A stretch of DNA of 64,000 nucleotides from Parerythrobacter lutipelagi (GTDB taxonomy: Bacteria; Pseudomonadota; Alphaproteobacteria; Sphingomonadales; Sphingomonadaceae): the NCBI RefSeq assembly GCF_005434975.1, contig NZ_SKCJ01000002.1, positions 124,001 to 188,000 on the forward strand, written 5' to 3'. This document shows, one piece after another, positions 63,529 to 64,000 of the stretch. Position 1 is the stretch's first letter. Every line of letters begins with the position of its first letter. The notes beneath the pieces are model-generated. The model saw only the letters and a list, made by a program, of their open reading frames with translations, searched no databases and was not told the DNA's origin. A program made the translations under genes and the position numbers.

Positions 63529-63990
63529 TTACGCCTGCTTCATCCCCACCAGCACCTTGTCCAGCGCCTGCAGGAAGCGCGAGCGATCCGCCTTGCTGAA
63601 CGGGGGCGGGCCTCCGGTCATTCCGTCCATCCCGGCGCGCAGGTCTGCCATGATGGCGCGGGTCGCGACCGCCGCGCCGATGCTGGCGGTGTCGAACGGC
63701 TTGCCGTTGTGCGCCAGCACTGTCGCGCCGACCTTGAGGCAGCGTTCTGCCAATAGAATGTCGGCGGTTATCACCACGCTGCGCGGTCCGGCGTTTTCTG
63801 CGATCCAGTCGTCCGCCGCGTCAAAGCTGTCGTCCACCACCACGCGCTTCACCCGCTCGCTCACCGGCACACGGAAGGGCGAATTGCTGACCACGCGAAC
63901 ATGCGCCTGATAGCGTTCGGCCACGCGGTAAACCTCGTCCTTCACCGGGCAGGCATCGGCATCGACCAGTATCGTCGGGCCGGCTGTCAC
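63529..63990 (-). CDS. YaiI/YqxD (UPF0178) family protein
   Basis: The 153-residue PIN-like protein has ILVDADACPVKDEVYRVAERY, VDDSFDAADDWIAENA, VITADILLAERCL and GATVLAHNGKPFD, the conserved acidic residues of UPF0178. It is probably a nuclease-like fold, but the activity is unknown. It starts with GTG at 63990, 11 bases from the right window edge. Confidence 0.9.
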   Translation of the reverse strand: MTAGPTILVDADACPVKDEVYRVAERYQAHVRVVSNSPFRVPVSERVKRVVVDDSFDAADDWIAENAGPRSVVITADILLAERCLKVGATVLAHNGKPFDTASIGAAVATRAIMADLRAGMDGMTGGPPPFSKADRSRFLQALDKVLVGMKQA

Positions 63991-64000
63991 TGTTCCGGTT

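Overview
The window looks like a chromosome segment from an alphaproteobacterium of the Sphingomonadales, most likely Erythrobacteraceae (Erythrobacter/Altererythrobacter type). The basis is a CrtY-CrtI-CrtB carotenoid operon, a TonB-dependent receptor divergent from a TPR-sulfotransferase, abundant acyl-CoA metabolism, high GC, many ATGA-type start/stop overlaps, and family members such as MipA/OmpV, S9 peptidase, DUF885, DUF6445 and DUF2585. No CRISPR array, insertion sequence, integrase or prophage structural gene was seen. No gene-free stretch exceeds about 275 bases.

Layout. 1-4143 (minus) is a redox locus: an FHA-TM-multihaem cytochrome c protein cut by the window edge, a membrane cytochrome b-like protein, and an 846-residue FAD/cyclic-nucleotide-binding/4Fe-4S fusion. 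A CcmI-like TPR protein is divergent from it. 5232-7324 holds a polysaccharide flippase and a lone Nmad3 (nucleotide-modification-associated) protein. 7465-11553 is a valine/isobutyrate catabolic operon (mmsB, small membrane protein, enoyl-CoA hydratase, HIBYL-CoA hydrolase, acyl-CoA dehydrogenase). mmsA lies at 14115-15617, beyond a deacetylase, RidA and two small exported proteins. 15709-21092 carries a DUF819 transporter, the TPR-sulfotransferase and the TonB receptor.

A tRNA-Gly(CCC) at 21223 is followed by an AT-richer accessory patch. Its three consecutive genes (21570-25004) have the shape of a three-component alpha-helical pore-forming toxin (HBL/Nhe, AhlABC, SmhABC type). This is the most interesting system in the window.

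25079-28208 holds two acyl-CoA dehydrogenases and an SDR. 28325-34425 holds PhoX, a GDT1-like membrane protein, Dps, 6-phosphogluconolactonase, Nudix, DinB and a Bcr/CflA transporter. 34422-38498 is a biotin-dependent acyl-CoA carboxylase pair separated by a palindromic repeat. 38579-42907 is the carotenoid operon with an embedded LOG gene. 43019-51074 holds envelope and peptidase genes (DUF2585, MipA, S9 peptidase, amidohydrolase plus PqqB-like lactamase fold, DUF885 peptidase).

51192-57445 contains a DUF2235-LysM lipase-like protein, a thioesterase, a nitronate monooxygenase, a GH19 lysozyme/chitinase-like gene with an overlapping secreted partner, a degenerate SRAP protein and a DUF6445 oxygenase. 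57572-59615 is a TPP riboswitch and thiC. The right end has DUF4304, a sulfatase-fold phosphotransferase-like protein, two small membrane proteins, a PhnA-domain protein, dodecin and a YaiI-family protein.

Family names come from recognising motifs and architecture by eye. No database search was run. Start codons were chosen from ribosome-binding sites, signal peptides and overlaps.
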